Below, piece after piece: positions 47,657-58,900 of a stretch of 64,000 bases of DNA (positions within the stretch are counted from its first letter, which is position 1; the number at the start of each line of letters is the position of its first letter). Below the pieces are notes generated by a model that saw only the letters and a program-made list of their open reading frames with translations, was not told where the DNA came from and did no database searches. Origin of the DNA: Microbacterium halotolerans (GTDB taxonomy: Bacteria > Actinomycetota > Actinomycetes > Actinomycetales > Microbacteriaceae); NCBI RefSeq assembly GCF_003569805.1, contig NZ_KZ984053.1, positions 196,214 through 260,213 on the forward strand, read 5' to 3'. A program made the position numbers and the translations under genes.

Positions 47657-49300
47657 CTACGCCTTGCGGCCCTTGACGATCTTCTCCTGGCCGACGTCCT
47701 CGTGCTCTGCGGCGTCGTACTCCTCGTGCCCCGGAGCGGCGAGGTTCTGCCCCTTGCCAGCCTGGAACTCGAGCAGGAAGTCGTCTACGACCTTCTCCAG
47801 CTCGGCCTTCGTGTCGTCCTCGAGCTTGCCGACGGACTTGAGCGTGTCGAGGATGCTCGTGCTGCGGCGCACGTGGTCGAGCAGCTGCGCCTCGAAGCGG
47901 AGCACGTCCTCCACCGGGATGGTGTCGAGCTTGCCGTTCGTACCGGCCCAGATCGAGACGACCTGCTCCTCCACGGGGTACGGCGAGTACTGCGGCTGCT
48001 TGAGCAGCTCAGTCAGGCGCGCACCGCGGTCGAGCTGGCGGCGCGACGTCGCATCGAGGTCGGATGCGAACATCGCGAACGCCTCGAGCGAGCGATACTG
48101 GGCGAGCTCGAGCTTGAGCGTGCCCGACACCGACTTGATGTGCTTGATCTGTGCGTCACCGCCGACTCGCGAGACCGAGATGCCCACGTCGACAGCGGGC
48201 CGCTGGTTCGCGTTGAACAGGTCGGACTGCAGGAAGATCTGGCCGTCCGTGATCGAGATCACGTTGGTCGGGATGTAGGCCGAGACGTCGTTGGCCTTCG
48301 TCTCGATGATCGGCAGACCGGTCATCGAGCCGGCGCCCAGCTCGTCCGACAGCTTCGCGCAGCGCTCCAGCAGGCGGGAGTGCAGGTAGAAGACGTCACC
48401 CGGGTACGCCTCGCGGCCCGGCGGACGACGCAGCAGCAGCGAAACGGCACGGTAGGCCTCCGCCTGCTTCGACAGGTCATCGAACACGATCAGGACGTGC
48501 TTGCCCTGGTACATCCAGTGCTGACCGATGGCAGACCCGGTGTACGCGGAGATGTACTTGAAGCCGGCGGGGTCCGAGGCAGGAGCGGCGACGATCGTCG
48601 TGTACTCCATGGCGCCTGCGTCCTCCAGCGCGCCCTTCACGGACGCGATGGTCGAACCCTTCTGCCCGATGGCGACATAGATGCAGCGCACCTGCTTCGA
48701 CTCGTCACCGGATTCCCAGTTCTCGCGCTGGTTGATGATCGTGTCGATCGCGATCGCGGTCTTGCCGGTCTGGCGGTCGCCGATGATCAGCTGACGCTGA
48801 CCGCGGCCGATCGGGATCATGGCGTCGATCGCCTTGATGCCGGTCTGCATCGGCTCGTGCACGCTCTTGCGGTCCATCACACCCGCGGCCTGGAGCTCGA
48901 GCTCGCGCTCGCCGTCGATGCCGTCGATCTCGCCGAGGCCGTCGATCGGGGTGCCGAGCGGGTCGATCACGCGACCGAGGTAGCCCTCGCCCACGGGGAC
49001 CGAGAGCACCTTGCCGGTGCGGGTGACCTGCTTGCCCTCCTCGATGCCGGTGAACTCACCGAGCACGACCACACCGATCTCGCTCTCCTCGAGGTTCTGG
49101 GCCAGGCCCAGCGTGCCGTCCTCGAACTTGATGAGCTCGTTCGCCATCACGCCGGGGAGGCCCTCGACGTGGGCGATGCCGTCAGCAGCGTCAACGACGG
49201 TGCCGACCTCAGTCGCCGCGGAACCGGTCGGCTCGTATGCGGCGGCAAAGTCCTTCAGCGCATCCCGAATGGTGTCGGGGCTGATTGCGATGTCTGCCAT
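47657..49300 (-). CDS. atpA: ATP synthase alpha subunit
   Basis: Regulatory nucleotide-binding subunit of F1, 547 residues. P-loop [25 protein letters not shown], arginine-finger region [15 protein letters not shown], and [21 protein letters not shown] [17 protein letters not shown] charged C-terminal extension (about 515-547, [11 protein letters not shown]) follows the family core, common in Microbacteriaceae. ATG 49300 follows AAGGAAG. A 17-base perfect palindrome lies between atpH and this gene. Confidence 0.98.
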   Translation of the reverse strand: MADIAISPDTIRDALKDFAAAYEPTGSAATEVGTVVDAADGIAHVEGLPGVMANELIKFEDGTLGLAQNLEESEIGVVVLGEFTGIEEGKQVTRTGKVLSVPVGEGYLGRVIDPLGTPIDGLGEIDGIDGERELELQAAGVMDRKSVHEPMQTGIKAIDAMIPIGRGQRQLIIGDRQTGKTAIAIDTIINQRENWESGDESKQVRCIYVAIGQKGSTIASVKGALEDAGAMEYTTIVAAPASDPAGFKYISAYTGSAIGQHWMYQGKHVLIVFDDLSKQAEAYRAVSLLLRRPPGREAYPGDVFYLHSRLLERCAKLSDELGAGSMTGLPIIETKANDVSAYIPTNVISITDGQIFLQSDLFNANQRPAVDVGISVSRVGGDAQIKHIKSVSGTLKLELAQYRSLEAFAMFASDLDATSRRQLDRGARLTELLKQPQYSPYPVEEQVVSIWAGTNGKLDTIPVEDVLRFEAQLLDHVRRSTSILDTLKSVGKLEDDTKAELEKVVDDFLLEFQAGKGQNLAAPGHEEYDAAEHEDVGQEKIVKGRKA

Positions 49301-49318
49301 CTTCTTCCTTCGTGTTGT

Positions 49319-49335
49319 GGAGCCTGTCAGGCTCC
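49319..49335. repeat. Perfect palindromic hairpin between atpH and atpA
   Basis: GGAGCCTG-T-CAGGCTCC in the 64-base gap between the delta and alpha genes. It may stabilise mRNA segments of the operon. Confidence 0.45.
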
Positions 49336-49364
49336 GAAGCCCTCCGCCGGAGCGGGAAGTCGTG

Positions 49365-50150
49365 TCAGCTGGCCAGCTTCTGGCGCAGGTCGTTCAGTCG
49401 CGTCGAGACGCTGCCGTCGATCAGGTCGTCAGCGATCTGCACCCGGATGCCGCCGACCACGCCGGCGTCGATGATCTGGTTGAGTGCGATGTCGCCGCCG
49501 TAGGTGCGGGCAAGTGTCGCCCGCAGGCGCTCCGACTGCGCTGAGCCGAGCGGTTGCGCCGTCGTGACGGTCGCAACGGTGCGTCCGGCCTGCTTCGCGA
49601 CCACATCGATGGCATCGCTCAGCACTCCGCGGACCCTGCGCCCGCGAAGCGCGCGGACGAGCTCCGTGACGATCAGCGTCGCGGCCCCGCTCGCCTGGCC
49701 GTCGAGCAGCTTCTCGACCATTGCCGCCTTCGCGTCAGGGTCGCCGAGAGTGCTGCCGATGGTCAGCTCGAGCTCGGGGCTGCCCGACACGATGCGCGAC
49801 ACCTCGAACAGCTCGCCTGCGACGTCGGCGGAGGGCTCAGCCTTCGCCGCCGCGCGGATCGCGAGCTCCTCGATGCTGTCGACCAGATCCGCTACCGAGG
49901 ACCAGCGCTCGCGCACAGCAGCGGTGAGCACCGCCAGTGCGGTGTCGCCGAGCTGTCCGAACACCCCGGAGGCGAGCGAAGAACGGGCATCCAGCGCTGC
50001 GGCGGGATCTGTCAGCGCGGCCCCCAGCTGCGACGAGTCGGCGATCGTGCGCGCGGCGGTGAACAGGTCGCGCGCCGTGGCGGCGTCGACCTGCTGCGCG
50101 TCGAGCACGCCGGTGATCGCCGCCAGTGCCTGAGTGGTCGCGCTGCCCAT
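49365..50150 (-). CDS. atpH: ATP synthase delta subunit
   Basis: Peripheral-stalk subunit attaching the stator to the F1 head. The 261-residue protein is longer than the E. coli form (177), with an N-terminal helical domain ([20 protein letters not shown]) and the conserved C-terminal part [42 protein letters not shown]. Actinobacterial delta subunits are often about 260-270 residues. Its ATG overlaps the atpF stop by one base (TAATG). Confidence 0.95.
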   Translation of the reverse strand: MGSATTQALAAITGVLDAQQVDAATARDLFTAARTIADSSQLGAALTDPAAALDARSSLASGVFGQLGDTALAVLTAAVRERWSSVADLVDSIEELAIRAAAKAEPSADVAGELFEVSRIVSGSPELELTIGSTLGDPDAKAAMVEKLLDGQASGAATLIVTELVRALRGRRVRGVLSDAIDVVAKQAGRTVATVTTAQPLGSAQSERLRATLARTYGGDIALNQIIDAGVVGGIRVQIADDLIDGSVSTRLNDLRQKLAS

Positions 50151-50701
50151 TACTTCGCCGCCTTCTCGGATGCCTCGAGGTCGGCCAGGAAGCGGTCGAC
50201 CACCGACTGCGCCTTCTGGTCGTCGCTCAGCGACTCACCGATGACGTTGCCTGCGAGGTCGAGGGCGATGCCACCGACCTCAGTGCGCAGCGACACCATC
50301 GCAGACTGCCGCTCGGCCTCGATCTGAGCCTGTGCCGATGCCGTCACACGCTCCGCCTCCACGGTGGCCTGCGCCTTCGCCTCTGCGACGATCTTCTTGC
50401 CGTCACCGTGAGCCGCCTCGCGGATCTCACCGGCTTCGCGACGCGCATCAGCGAGCTGCTTGTTGTACTCCGCGAGTGCGGCCTCAGCCTCCTTCTGCGC
50501 GGCGTCGGCCTTCTCGATGTTGCCCTCGATGGCGGCGGAGCGCTCATCGAGCATCGCCGTCAGTCGCGGCAGAGCGATTTTCCACACCACCAGCAGGATG
50601 ATGACGAAGCACACCGCTGCCCAGATGATGTCGTAGTACGCCGGCCAGAGCGGATTCGGATCCTCTTCCTCCGCGGCGACCGTGACAAGAGCGTTCAGCA
50701 T
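50150..50701 (-). CDS. atpF: ATP synthase b subunit
   Basis: Stator subunit of F0. The 183-residue protein has one N-terminal membrane helix (about 22-45, YYDIIWAAVCFVIILLVVWKIALPRL) and then a long charged, alanine- and glutamate-rich coiled coil (about 50-150) that dimerises and contacts delta. Start MLNALVTVAAEEEDPNPLW. Canonical place between atpE and atpH. Confidence 0.97.
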   Translation of the reverse strand: MLNALVTVAAEEEDPNPLWPAYYDIIWAAVCFVIILLVVWKIALPRLTAMLDERSAAIEGNIEKADAAQKEAEAALAEYNKQLADARREAGEIREAAHGDGKKIVAEAKAQATVEAERVTASAQAQIEAERQSAMVSLRTEVGGIALDLAGNVIGESLSDDQKAQSVVDRFLADLEASEKAAK

Positions 50702-50732
50702 CCTGTCTCCTTACGTGTCAGCGACGAATGGA

Positions 50733-51897
<1,165 letters not shown>

Positions 51898-51974
51898 CGG
51901 TTGTGTTGGGGAGTCGCACCCGCCTCGATTGTCACCATCGGCATTCGAGTAGCAACGCAGCGGGGGCGTTACTC

Positions 51975-51980
51975 AGCATA
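51975..51980 (-). promoter_or_regulatory. Internal -10 box before atpB
   Basis: TATGCT on the minus strand in an AT-rich island within the 126-base atpI/atpB gap; would give a leader of about 75-110 bases. The -35 is weak. Confidence 0.45.
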
Positions 51981-52023
51981 GCAAAAGATTCGGGCTCTTC
52001 TACCACGTGTCGAATTTGGCGGA

Positions 52024-52500
52024 TCAGTCCTTCGCGCCGTCGCCGTCGCTGTCGTCCTCGTCACCGGGGAGCGCGACTTCGACGTACGGCAGGCGCATCT
52101 TCAGCAGAGTGATGGCGTCGATTGCGAGCGAGGCGAGCACGCCGACGACGACGGCCGCGAAGAAGATGCCTGGCTCGATCCACGGCTGGCCCCTCAGCAG
52201 GAGCATCGCGGCGATGAACAGCACGAGCTTGACGATCCAGCCGCCCAGCACGATGCCGAAGAAGATCGGCACGTAGAGCGCATCGCCGAACCAGCGGTTC
52301 GCGATCAGGATGCTTCCGGATGTCAGCAGCATCAGCAGCGCGGCGATCGCAGCTCCGGCGAAGGCGCTGAAGGCGCCGTCCGCCCCCGCGATGAGGAAGC
52401 CGATCACTCCCCCGATCACGGCGACGCCGATCGCGGCGACGGCTCCCCAAGTGGTGGCGGCCCGAAGGATCCGGGTGCTCGTGGGAACGCTGCGGGGCAT
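52024..52500 (-). CDS. atpI: AtpI-like small membrane protein upstream of ATP synthase
   Basis: A 158-residue protein with four predicted helices (about 18-38, 42-64, 72-95, 103-125) and an acidic C-terminus (LPGDEDDSDGDGAKD). Sequence similarity to classical AtpI is weak, so the name rests on position directly before atpB and on topology; AtpI-type proteins help assemble the c-ring or supply magnesium. ATG 52500 follows AGGAGA; the upstream frame is not conserved. Confidence 0.8.
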   Translation of the reverse strand: MPRSVPTSTRILRAATTWGAVAAIGVAVIGGVIGFLIAGADGAFSAFAGAAIAALLMLLTSGSILIANRWFGDALYVPIFFGIVLGGWIVKLVLFIAAMLLLRGQPWIEPGIFFAAVVVGVLASLAIDAITLLKMRLPYVEVALPGDEDDSDGDGAKD

Positions 52501-52576
52501 CGGGTCTCCTGTGCTGAGTGCTGGTGCATGGGGCGTGCCGCGGCTCGCGAGGCTGATCAGAGCGTACCCGCCCGGC

Positions 52577-53737
52577 CTACGTGTTCTCTGGCAGAGCCTC
52601 GCTCGCAGCACGGCGCCGCGGCCTCGACGGAACCAGCGTGACCACGAGGCATGCGAGCACCCCGACGACGCCGAACACGATGCCGAGCCGGTACTCGCCC
52701 GGCCAGTCCTCGCGGGCGCCGAGGTACATCAGCAGCACGGCGAGACCGACGATGCTCGTCCACGCGTAGAAGATGAGCACGGCACCCCGGTCGGAGTGGC
52801 CCATGTCGAGCATGCGGTGGTGCAGGTGCTTGCGATCGGCCGAGAACGGCGACTTCCCTGCGGCGAGCCTTCGCACCACGGCGAGCCCGAAGTCGAGCAG
52901 CGGCAGCAGCACCACTGCGAGCGGAAGCAGGATCGGCAGGAACGCACCCACCAGCTGCGAGCGTCCGATCGTCTCGGGGTCGAGCAGCGCCGGATCGAGC
53001 GTGCCCGTGATGGCGATCGCGCTGGTGGCCATCAGCAGGCCGAGCAGCAGCGCGCCCGCATCGCCCATGAACAGCTTGGCGCCGTTCCAGTTCATCGGCA
53101 GGAAGCCCGCGCACGCGCCGATCAGCGTGACGGCGATGAGGGTGGCGAGGTTGAAGTAGGTGCTCGCACCGGTGTCGCGCACCAGCACGTAGGAGTAGAC
53201 GAAGAAGATGCCGTTCGCGATCAGGCAGGTGCCGGCGACGAGGCCGTCGAGGCCGTCGATGAAGTTGACCGCGTTCATCACGATCACGATCGAGAACATC
53301 GTCAGCGCGATGCTCACCCAGCTCGACCACACCGTGAGGTCGCCGAGCGGCAGGGCGTACACCTGCAGGCCGCCGCCGATCGCGATGATCCCCGCCGAGA
53401 GGAACTGCGCGGCGAGCTTGATCATCCAGTCGAGGTCCCACAGGTCGTCGGCGACGCCGACGAGGACGATGAGCGCGCTCGCCCCCAGCAGCGACCACAT
53501 CAGCGCAGGATCGACCCAGATCAGTTCGAAGAACGGATTGGCCGAGGAGACGATGAGCGCGAACACGATGCCGAGGAACATCGCGATGCCGCCGAGGCGG
53601 GGCGTCGGCGTGGTGTGCACGTCGCGCTCCCTGATGCCCGGATACAGCTTGAAGCGCAGGCTGAGCCGCCACACGCCCCAAGACAGCGCGAGGGTGACGG
53701 CCGCCGTGAGGATCAGCGTGAAGACGTACTGCCTCAC
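52577..53737 (-). CDS. wecA: Undecaprenyl-phosphate N-acetylglucosaminyl/GalNAc 1-phosphate transferase (WecA/TagO type)
   Basis: Starts synthesis of a wall polysaccharide by moving GlcNAc-1-phosphate from UDP-GlcNAc to undecaprenyl phosphate at the inner membrane face. The 386-residue protein has about 11 helices and the family motifs GVADDLWDLDW, NAVNFIDGLDGLVAGT, FMGDAGALLLG and RKHLHHRMLD. The start is GTG 53737 after GGGGAG and overlaps the tsaC stop by four bases. The order prmC-tsaC-wecA-atpI is standard in actinobacteria. Confidence 0.95.
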   Translation of the reverse strand: MRQYVFTLILTAAVTLALSWGVWRLSLRFKLYPGIRERDVHTTPTPRLGGIAMFLGIVFALIVSSANPFFELIWVDPALMWSLLGASALIVLVGVADDLWDLDWMIKLAAQFLSAGIIAIGGGLQVYALPLGDLTVWSSWVSIALTMFSIVIVMNAVNFIDGLDGLVAGTCLIANGIFFVYSYVLVRDTGASTYFNLATLIAVTLIGACAGFLPMNWNGAKLFMGDAGALLLGLLMATSAIAITGTLDPALLDPETIGRSQLVGAFLPILLPLAVVLLPLLDFGLAVVRRLAAGKSPFSADRKHLHHRMLDMGHSDRGAVLIFYAWTSIVGLAVLLMYLGAREDWPGEYRLGIVFGVVGVLACLVVTLVPSRPRRRAASEALPENT

Positions 53738-54525
53738 GCGCTCCCCTGTGCCTCGTCCTGCTGCGCGTTCTTCAATCCGTCGGCGAACGCCGTGCGAGGA
53801 TCGGCGGGCGGCCGGGGTGCGACGTGGGCGTGCGGGTCGCCCGTCGGTTCGTCCGGTGCGGGTTCGAGCACCTCGCCCAGCACCTCGGCCAGATCCTCGC
53901 GGCTGACGGCGCCGTCGCGCAGGATGCGCACGACCCGCTCGTCACCGGTCCGCGAGACGAGCGCCGTCGCGTCGATGATGGTCGAGGCGACCCCCGTGCG
54001 CGACGGTCCGTCGTCGAGATAGACCGCGACGGAGTCGCCCAGCATCCGCTGCGCGTCGTGGGCGCTGATCGCCGCCGATCTCCCGGTGAGGTTCGCGCTC
54101 GACACCGCGAGCGGGCCCGTCTCCTCGAGCAGCTCGCGGGCGATGCGGTGGTCCGGCATGCGCACGGCGACTGTGCCCTCCGTGTCGCCGAGATCCCACG
54201 ACAGCGACGGCTGCGACGGCAGCACGATCGTGAGGCCACCCGGCCAGAATCGCTCCACAAGGGTCTGCACCTCATCCGGCACCGCTTCGACGAGTGCGCG
54301 CATCGCGTCAGCACCGGGCACCAGCACAGGCGGTGGCTGCTGGCGACCGCGGCCCTTCGCCTGGAGCAGACCGGCAACGGCGACCGGGCTGAACGCGTCC
54401 GCCGCGATGCCGTACACCGTGTCGGTCGGCATGACGACCAGTTGTCCACGCGCGATCGACTGTCGCGCGTGGCGCATCCCTGTCAGCAGCTGCGACTCAT
54501 CTGCGCATTCGAAAAGCGAGCTCAT
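53734..54525 (-). CDS. tsaC: L-threonylcarbamoyladenylate synthase
   Basis: Makes threonylcarbamoyl-AMP from threonine, bicarbonate and ATP for the t6A modification of ANN-decoding tRNAs. The 263-residue YrdC/Sua5-domain protein shows VVMPTDTVYGIAADAFS, LLQAKGRGRQQPPPVLV, RFWPGGLTIVLPS, VAVRMPDH and GPLAVSSANLTGRSA. After residue 210 there is a short acidic/proline tail instead of the full Sua5 domain. A minus-strand TAGACT (54535-54540) nine bases before the ATG may give a nearly leaderless transcript. Confidence 0.95.
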   Translation of the reverse strand: MSSLFECADESQLLTGMRHARQSIARGQLVVMPTDTVYGIAADAFSPVAVAGLLQAKGRGRQQPPPVLVPGADAMRALVEAVPDEVQTLVERFWPGGLTIVLPSQPSLSWDLGDTEGTVAVRMPDHRIARELLEETGPLAVSSANLTGRSAAISAHDAQRMLGDSVAVYLDDGPSRTGVASTIIDATALVSRTGDERVVRILRDGAVSREDLAEVLGEVLEPAPDEPTGDPHAHVAPRPPADPRTAFADGLKNAQQDEAQGSA

Positions 54526-54606
54526 AGCGCGGTCAGTCTACTGGGCGGCGCGGCGGAACGACTGTCAGACGCGGCCGAGGCTCGGCACCGATCGACGCAG
54601 GACGGT

Positions 54607-55503
54607 CTACGGCCGCACGGCGGTGGTTACGCGGTCTCGACCGGTGAGATCCTGGTGCGTGGTCGCGGCGAGCCAGCCGTCGGCGGCGAGGACAGCGCGG
54701 ACGGGTTCGCCCTGCCACTCGCCGTGCTCGATCACGATCGTGCCGCCGGTGCGTGCGAGCACCATGGCTGCGGTGCTGATGCGGCGCACGACGTCGAGGC
54801 CGTCCTGACCGCCGTACAGCGCCTGATGCGGATCGTGCAGCCGCACCTCGTCGTCGCGCGGGACGGCGTCATCCGGGACGTACGGCGGGTTCGTCGCGAT
54901 CACGGCTGCGCGCCCCGCCAGCTCTGCCAGCGTCGCGGCGTCTCCCGCGTCGCCGAGCACGAGCGAGACGTTCTCCGCGCCCGTGCGCGAGACGTTCTCC
55001 TTGGCCCACATGTATGCGTCGACCGACATCTCCACGGCGTGCACGGCGGCGTGCGGCACCTCGGTCGCCATCGACAGCGCGATCGCCCCGCTTCCCGTGC
55101 AGAGATCGACGGCGATCGGCTCCGGTTCTGCCGCTGCTCGCAGCGCGTCGACGGCGAGCCCTGCGACCGTCTCGGTCTCCGGCCTCGGCACGAAGACACC
55201 TGGGCCGACAGCGAGCTCGAGCGCGCGGAAGGCTGCGACCCCTGTGATGTGCTGCAGCGGTTCTCGAGTGGCACGGCGCGCGACGAGGCGGCCGAAGGCC
55301 TCGGCCTGCGGGATCTCGAGGATGTCGCCGCGGATGCTCGCGGCCTGCACCTCGCCCCTGTTCGTGCCGCGCAGGTGCGCGAGCAGCAGCTCGGCGTCGA
55401 CCTGCGCGTCAGGCACGCCGACGGCGGCGAACCGCTCTGCGGCGGAACGGAGGGCGTCGCGCAGCGGGATCGCCGTGGTGAGGGAGGCAGTCGGTGTCGG
55501 CAT
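54607..55503 (-). CDS. prmC: Peptide chain release factor N5-glutamine methyltransferase
   Basis: Methylates the GGQ glutamine of release factors RF1 and RF2. The 298-residue protein has an N-terminal helical substrate domain and a methyltransferase domain with VDLCTGSGAIALSMA, the catalytic NPPY in ATNPPYVPDDAV, and VFVPRPETETVAGL. Its usual upstream partner prfA is not present; the divergent cysK gene lies there instead. An 81-base gap without features separates it from tsaC. Confidence 0.95.
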   Translation of the reverse strand: MPTPTASLTTAIPLRDALRSAAERFAAVGVPDAQVDAELLLAHLRGTNRGEVQAASIRGDILEIPQAEAFGRLVARRATREPLQHITGVAAFRALELAVGPGVFVPRPETETVAGLAVDALRAAAEPEPIAVDLCTGSGAIALSMATEVPHAAVHAVEMSVDAYMWAKENVSRTGAENVSLVLGDAGDAATLAELAGRAAVIATNPPYVPDDAVPRDDEVRLHDPHQALYGGQDGLDVVRRISTAAMVLARTGGTIVIEHGEWQGEPVRAVLAADGWLAATTHQDLTGRDRVTTAVRP

Positions 55504-55650
55504 AGGCGGATCAACCGTACCTGTGCCCGATCACATCGGCGTCACAGGACGGCCGGTCTCGGCGAGCCGATACCGAACCGGAATGAACGTCGTGCGGCGT
55601 TGTTTGACGATCCGTTACGTCATTTTCGCCCCGGGGTCGCAGGTGCGCCG

Positions 55651-55656
55651 TAGTGT
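55651..55656 (+). promoter_or_regulatory. Predicted -10 box of cysK
   Basis: TAGTGT 32 bases before the cysK ATG, followed by an AAAGG ribosome site at 55676-55680. A -35 is unclear; TTGACG at 55604-55609 is too far away for this -10. Confidence 0.4.
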
Positions 55657-55688
55657 GGCCACAACGTTCCCGACCGAAAGGCCTGTCG

Positions 55689-56627
55689 ATGAGTGGCATC
55701 CACAAAGACATCACCAGCACGTTCGGGGGCACGCCCCTTGTGCGCTTGAACCGCGTCACCGAGGGCGCGGGAGCGACCGTGCTCGCGAAGCTCGAATTCT
55801 TCAACCCGGGGTCGAGCGTGAAGGACCGCATCGGCGTCGCGATCGTCGACGCCGCTGAGGCGTCGGGCGAGCTGCCAGAGGGCGGCACGATCGTCGAGGG
55901 CACCTCGGGCAACACGGGCATCGCCCTGGCCCTGGTCGGCGCGGCCCGCGGCTACAAGGTCGTGCTCACCATGCCGTCGTCGATGTCGAACGAGCGCAAG
56001 GTGCTGCTGCGGGCCTTCGGCGCAGAGCTGGTGCTCACCGATCCGGCCAAGGGCATGAACGGCGCCGTCGAAGAGGCCGCGCGCATCGTCTCCGAGACGC
56101 CGGGCGCTGTGCTGGCGAGCCAGTTCGCCAACCAGGCGAACCTCAAGGTGCACCGTGAGACCACGGCGGAGGAGGTCCTCGCCGACACCGACGGCGATGT
56201 CGACATCTTCGTCGCGGGCGTCGGCACCGGCGGCACGGTCTCGGGCGTCGGCCAAGTGCTCAAGGAGCGCAAGCCCGATGTGAAGATCGTCGCCGTCGAG
56301 CCGACCGACTCACCGCTGCTGAGCGAAGGCAAGGCCGGCCCGCACAAGATCCAGGGCATCGGAGCGAACTTCGTTCCGGAGATCCTCGACCGCGATGTCA
56401 TCGACGAGGTCATCCCGGCACCGCTCGACAAGTCGGTCGAGACGGCCCGCGCACTCGCCTCCGATGAGGGCATCCTGGCTGGCATCTCATCCGGTGCCGC
56501 TGTGTGGGCGGCTCTCGAGGTGGCGCGGCGCCCGGAGAACGCGGGCAAGTCCATCGTCGTGATCGTGCCGGACACGGGCGAGCGCTATGTGTCGACGTTC
56601 CTGTGGGAGCACCTCCGCGACGCGTGA
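55689..56627 (+). CDS. cysK: Cysteine synthase A (O-acetylserine sulfhydrylase)
   Basis: Makes cysteine from O-acetylserine and sulfide with pyridoxal phosphate. The 312-residue protein has the PLP-lysine motif [11 protein letters not shown], the substrate loop [24 protein letters not shown] that binds the PLP phosphate, and [15 protein letters not shown]. The start is ATG 55689 after AAAGG; an upstream in-frame codon at 55653 is not preferred. The enzyme that makes its substrate, cysE, is normally adjacent but lies 5.5 kb downstream beyond a choline/betaine operon. Confidence 0.97.
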   Translation: MSGIHKDITSTFGGTPLVRLNRVTEGAGATVLAKLEFFNPGSSVKDRIGVAIVDAAEASGELPEGGTIVEGTSGNTGIALALVGAARGYKVVLTMPSSMSNERKVLLRAFGAELVLTDPAKGMNGAVEEAARIVSETPGAVLASQFANQANLKVHRETTAEEVLADTDGDVDIFVAGVGTGGTVSGVGQVLKERKPDVKIVAVEPTDSPLLSEGKAGPHKIQGIGANFVPEILDRDVIDEVIPAPLDKSVETARALASDEGILAGISSGAAVWAALEVARRPENAGKSIVVIVPDTGERYVSTFLWEHLRDA

Positions 56628-56629
56628 CA

Positions 56630-56676
56630 CCGATGAGGATGGGCCCGGTTCGTCGAACCGGGCCCATCCTCATCGG
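56630..56676. terminator. Long perfect hairpin terminator after cysK
   Basis: Two perfect 23-base arms (56630-56652 and 56654-56676) directly after the cysK stop codon. It separates cysK from the choline operon. Confidence 0.75.
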
Positions 56677-56794
56677 ACGAAACGCCGAACCTGCGAGCAC
56701 GCTGAAAACGCGTTAGCGTAATGGTCGATCGCACCTTCCTCCGCCGATACGGCGGGCACGGGGCGGGGCCTGACGGTTCTCGTTTTCGTCGGCA

Positions 56795-56820
56795 GTTCGC
56801 GGAAAGTGTGTTTCGCGAAC
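56795..56820. promoter_or_regulatory. Inverted repeat upstream of the choline operon
   Basis: GTTCGCG (56795-56801) and CGCGAAC (56814-56820), perfect 7-base arms 12 bases apart, ending 13 bases before the transporter start. May be the operator for a BetI-like regulator, which is not in the window. Confidence 0.4.
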
Positions 56821-56833
56821 GAACGGAAACGAA

Positions 56834-58900
56834 ATGAACGCAACCGCAGACAGCACAGAACCCGCGCCCTCCATCTCACCGGCTTCCCGGAGCAGAACGA
56901 AGGTCAACCGACCCGTCTTCTGGATCTCGGCGGTGATCGTTCTCGCCGTCGGCATCTGGACGCTGGTCAGCTCCGCCAACGCGTCGGACACGATCGGCGT
57001 CGCCGTCGGCTGGATCTCGACCTGGTTCGGCCCCTGGTACTTCCTGATCAGCGCGGCCGTGCTGGTATTCGTGATCATCGTCGCCGTCAGCCGCGCCGGG
57101 AACATCCGCCTCGGCCCCGATCACTCCAAACCGCAGTTCGGGCTGCTGACCTGGTCGGCCATGCTGTTCGCCGCCGGCATCGGCACCGATCTGATGTACT
57201 ACGCGGTCGCCGAACCGGCCACGCAGTTCCTCGGCCCGCCCGTCGGCGAGGGCGGCACCACCGAGGCCGCCCGTGAAGCCGTGGTGTGGACGATGTTCCA
57301 CTACGGCCACATCGGCTGGGCGATGTACGCCCTGATGGGCCTCGCCCTGGCCTACTTCCACTACCGCCGCGGCCGCCCGCTGTCGATCCGCTCCGCCCTC
57401 GAGTCCCTGCTCGGCGACCGGGTGTGGGGCCGCTGGGGCCACGTCATCGACATCGCGGCCATCATGGGCACCGTCTTCGGCGTCGCCGTGACGCTCGGCA
57501 TCGGCGTCTCCATGCTCTCGCGCGGGCTGAGCGGACTGACGGGCCTGCCAGACGACCTGGTGCTCAAGATCGCGCTGATCGTGATCTCGGTCGTGATGGC
57601 CACGCTGTCCGCCGTCTCCGGTGTCGCCAAGGGCGTGCGCCGACTGTCCGAGATCCAGGCGATCCTCGCGCTGGTGCTGCTGGCGTTCATCCTGATCACC
57701 GGGAACACCTCGTTCCTGCTCAACGGTCTCGTGATGAACCTCGGCGACTACATCGCGTCGCTGCCTGCGATGACGCTCGACACCATGGCGTTCGAGGCGC
57801 CCACCGAGTGGATGAACCTGTGGACCCTGTTCTTCTGGGCGTGGTGGATCGCGTGGGCGCCCTTCGTCGGCCTGTTCCTCGCACGCATCTCCCGCGGACG
57901 CACCATCCGGCAGTTCGTCGTGGGCACCATGTCGATCCCGTTCGTGTACATGATGCTGTGGGTGTCGATCTTCGGGAACAGCACCCTCGAGATCATCCGG
58001 GGCGGCGGCGAGTCCGGTGAGACGATGGCCGATCTCGGCGTGAACGATGCGACGGGCAGCCTGTTCTACATGCTCGAGCAGTTCCCGCTCGCTCCCGCGA
58101 CGATCGGCCTGGCGCTGGTCACCGGCATGCTGTTCTTCGTGACCAGCGCCGACTCAGGCGCCCTGGTGCTGGCGAAGCTCTCGGTCGACCCGAAGGCGTC
58201 GGGCGACGACGCGCCGAGCTGGTTGCGCATCGTGTGGTCGGTGCTGGTCGGCCTCGTCACGCTCGGCATGCTCGTCGCGGGAGGCATCTGGGCGCTGCAG
58301 CAGGCGACCATGGTGATGGGGCTGCCGTTCTCGTTCGTGATACTCGGCGTGATGATCGCGTTCTGGAAATCGCTGCGCAGCGAATCGCGCAAACAGGACA
58401 CGACCCGGATGGCGCTGCCGTCACGGCTGGCCGGACGCAGCAGCGAGTGGCAGAAGCGACTGCGCCAGCTGCTCAGCTTCCCCGGGGCCCGCCAGACGAG
58501 GCGCTTCATCGACCAGACATGCCGCCCCGCGCTCACGGAGGTCGCGGCGGAGCTCGACGAGCGCGGCATCACCACGCAGTTCACCGAGCAGACGAACGGA
58601 GGCGACGGTCTGCCCTCGCTGCGGCTGGTCGTGCTGCACGGCGATGAGGAGGATTTCCGCTACGAGCTGGTTCCCACACAGACTCCGGTACCGTCGTACG
58701 CCGGAGTCGACCAGAGCGACGCCACCTACTACCGCATGCAGGTGCGCTTCACCGAAGGCGCACAGGGGTACGACGTCGAGGGCTGGACCAAGGATCAGCT
58801 CATCGACGATGTGCTCGACGCCTACGAGCTGCACCTGATGTATCTGCAGAGCACCGCGGCACCGGCCGTGGAGGACCCGGACGAGGAGAACGCTCAATGA
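56834..58900 (+). CDS. betT: BCCT-family choline/betaine transporter, BetT-like
   Basis: Sodium- or proton-coupled uptake of choline or betaine. The 688-residue protein has twelve predicted membrane helices and the family motifs GIGTDLMYYAVAEPATQF, FHYGHIGWAMYALMG, FFWAWWIAWAPFVGLFLARISRGRTIRQF and FVTSADSGALVL. Residues about 550-688 form a long soluble C-terminal domain as in E. coli BetT-type choline carriers. First gene of a three-gene operon; it overlaps the aldehyde dehydrogenase gene by ATGA. Confidence 0.93.
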   Translation: MNATADSTEPAPSISPASRSRTKVNRPVFWISAVIVLAVGIWTLVSSANASDTIGVAVGWISTWFGPWYFLISAAVLVFVIIVAVSRAGNIRLGPDHSKPQFGLLTWSAMLFAAGIGTDLMYYAVAEPATQFLGPPVGEGGTTEAAREAVVWTMFHYGHIGWAMYALMGLALAYFHYRRGRPLSIRSALESLLGDRVWGRWGHVIDIAAIMGTVFGVAVTLGIGVSMLSRGLSGLTGLPDDLVLKIALIVISVVMATLSAVSGVAKGVRRLSEIQAILALVLLAFILITGNTSFLLNGLVMNLGDYIASLPAMTLDTMAFEAPTEWMNLWTLFFWAWWIAWAPFVGLFLARISRGRTIRQFVVGTMSIPFVYMMLWVSIFGNSTLEIIRGGGESGETMADLGVNDATGSLFYMLEQFPLAPATIGLALVTGMLFFVTSADSGALVLAKLSVDPKASGDDAPSWLRIVWSVLVGLVTLGMLVAGGIWALQQATMVMGLPFSFVILGVMIAFWKSLRSESRKQDTTRMALPSRLAGRSSEWQKRLRQLLSFPGARQTRRFIDQTCRPALTEVAAELDERGITTQFTEQTNGGDGLPSLRLVVLHGDEEDFRYELVPTQTPVPSYAGVDQSDATYYRMQVRFTEGAQGYDVEGWTKDQLIDDVLDAYELHLMYLQSTAAPAVEDPDEENAQ

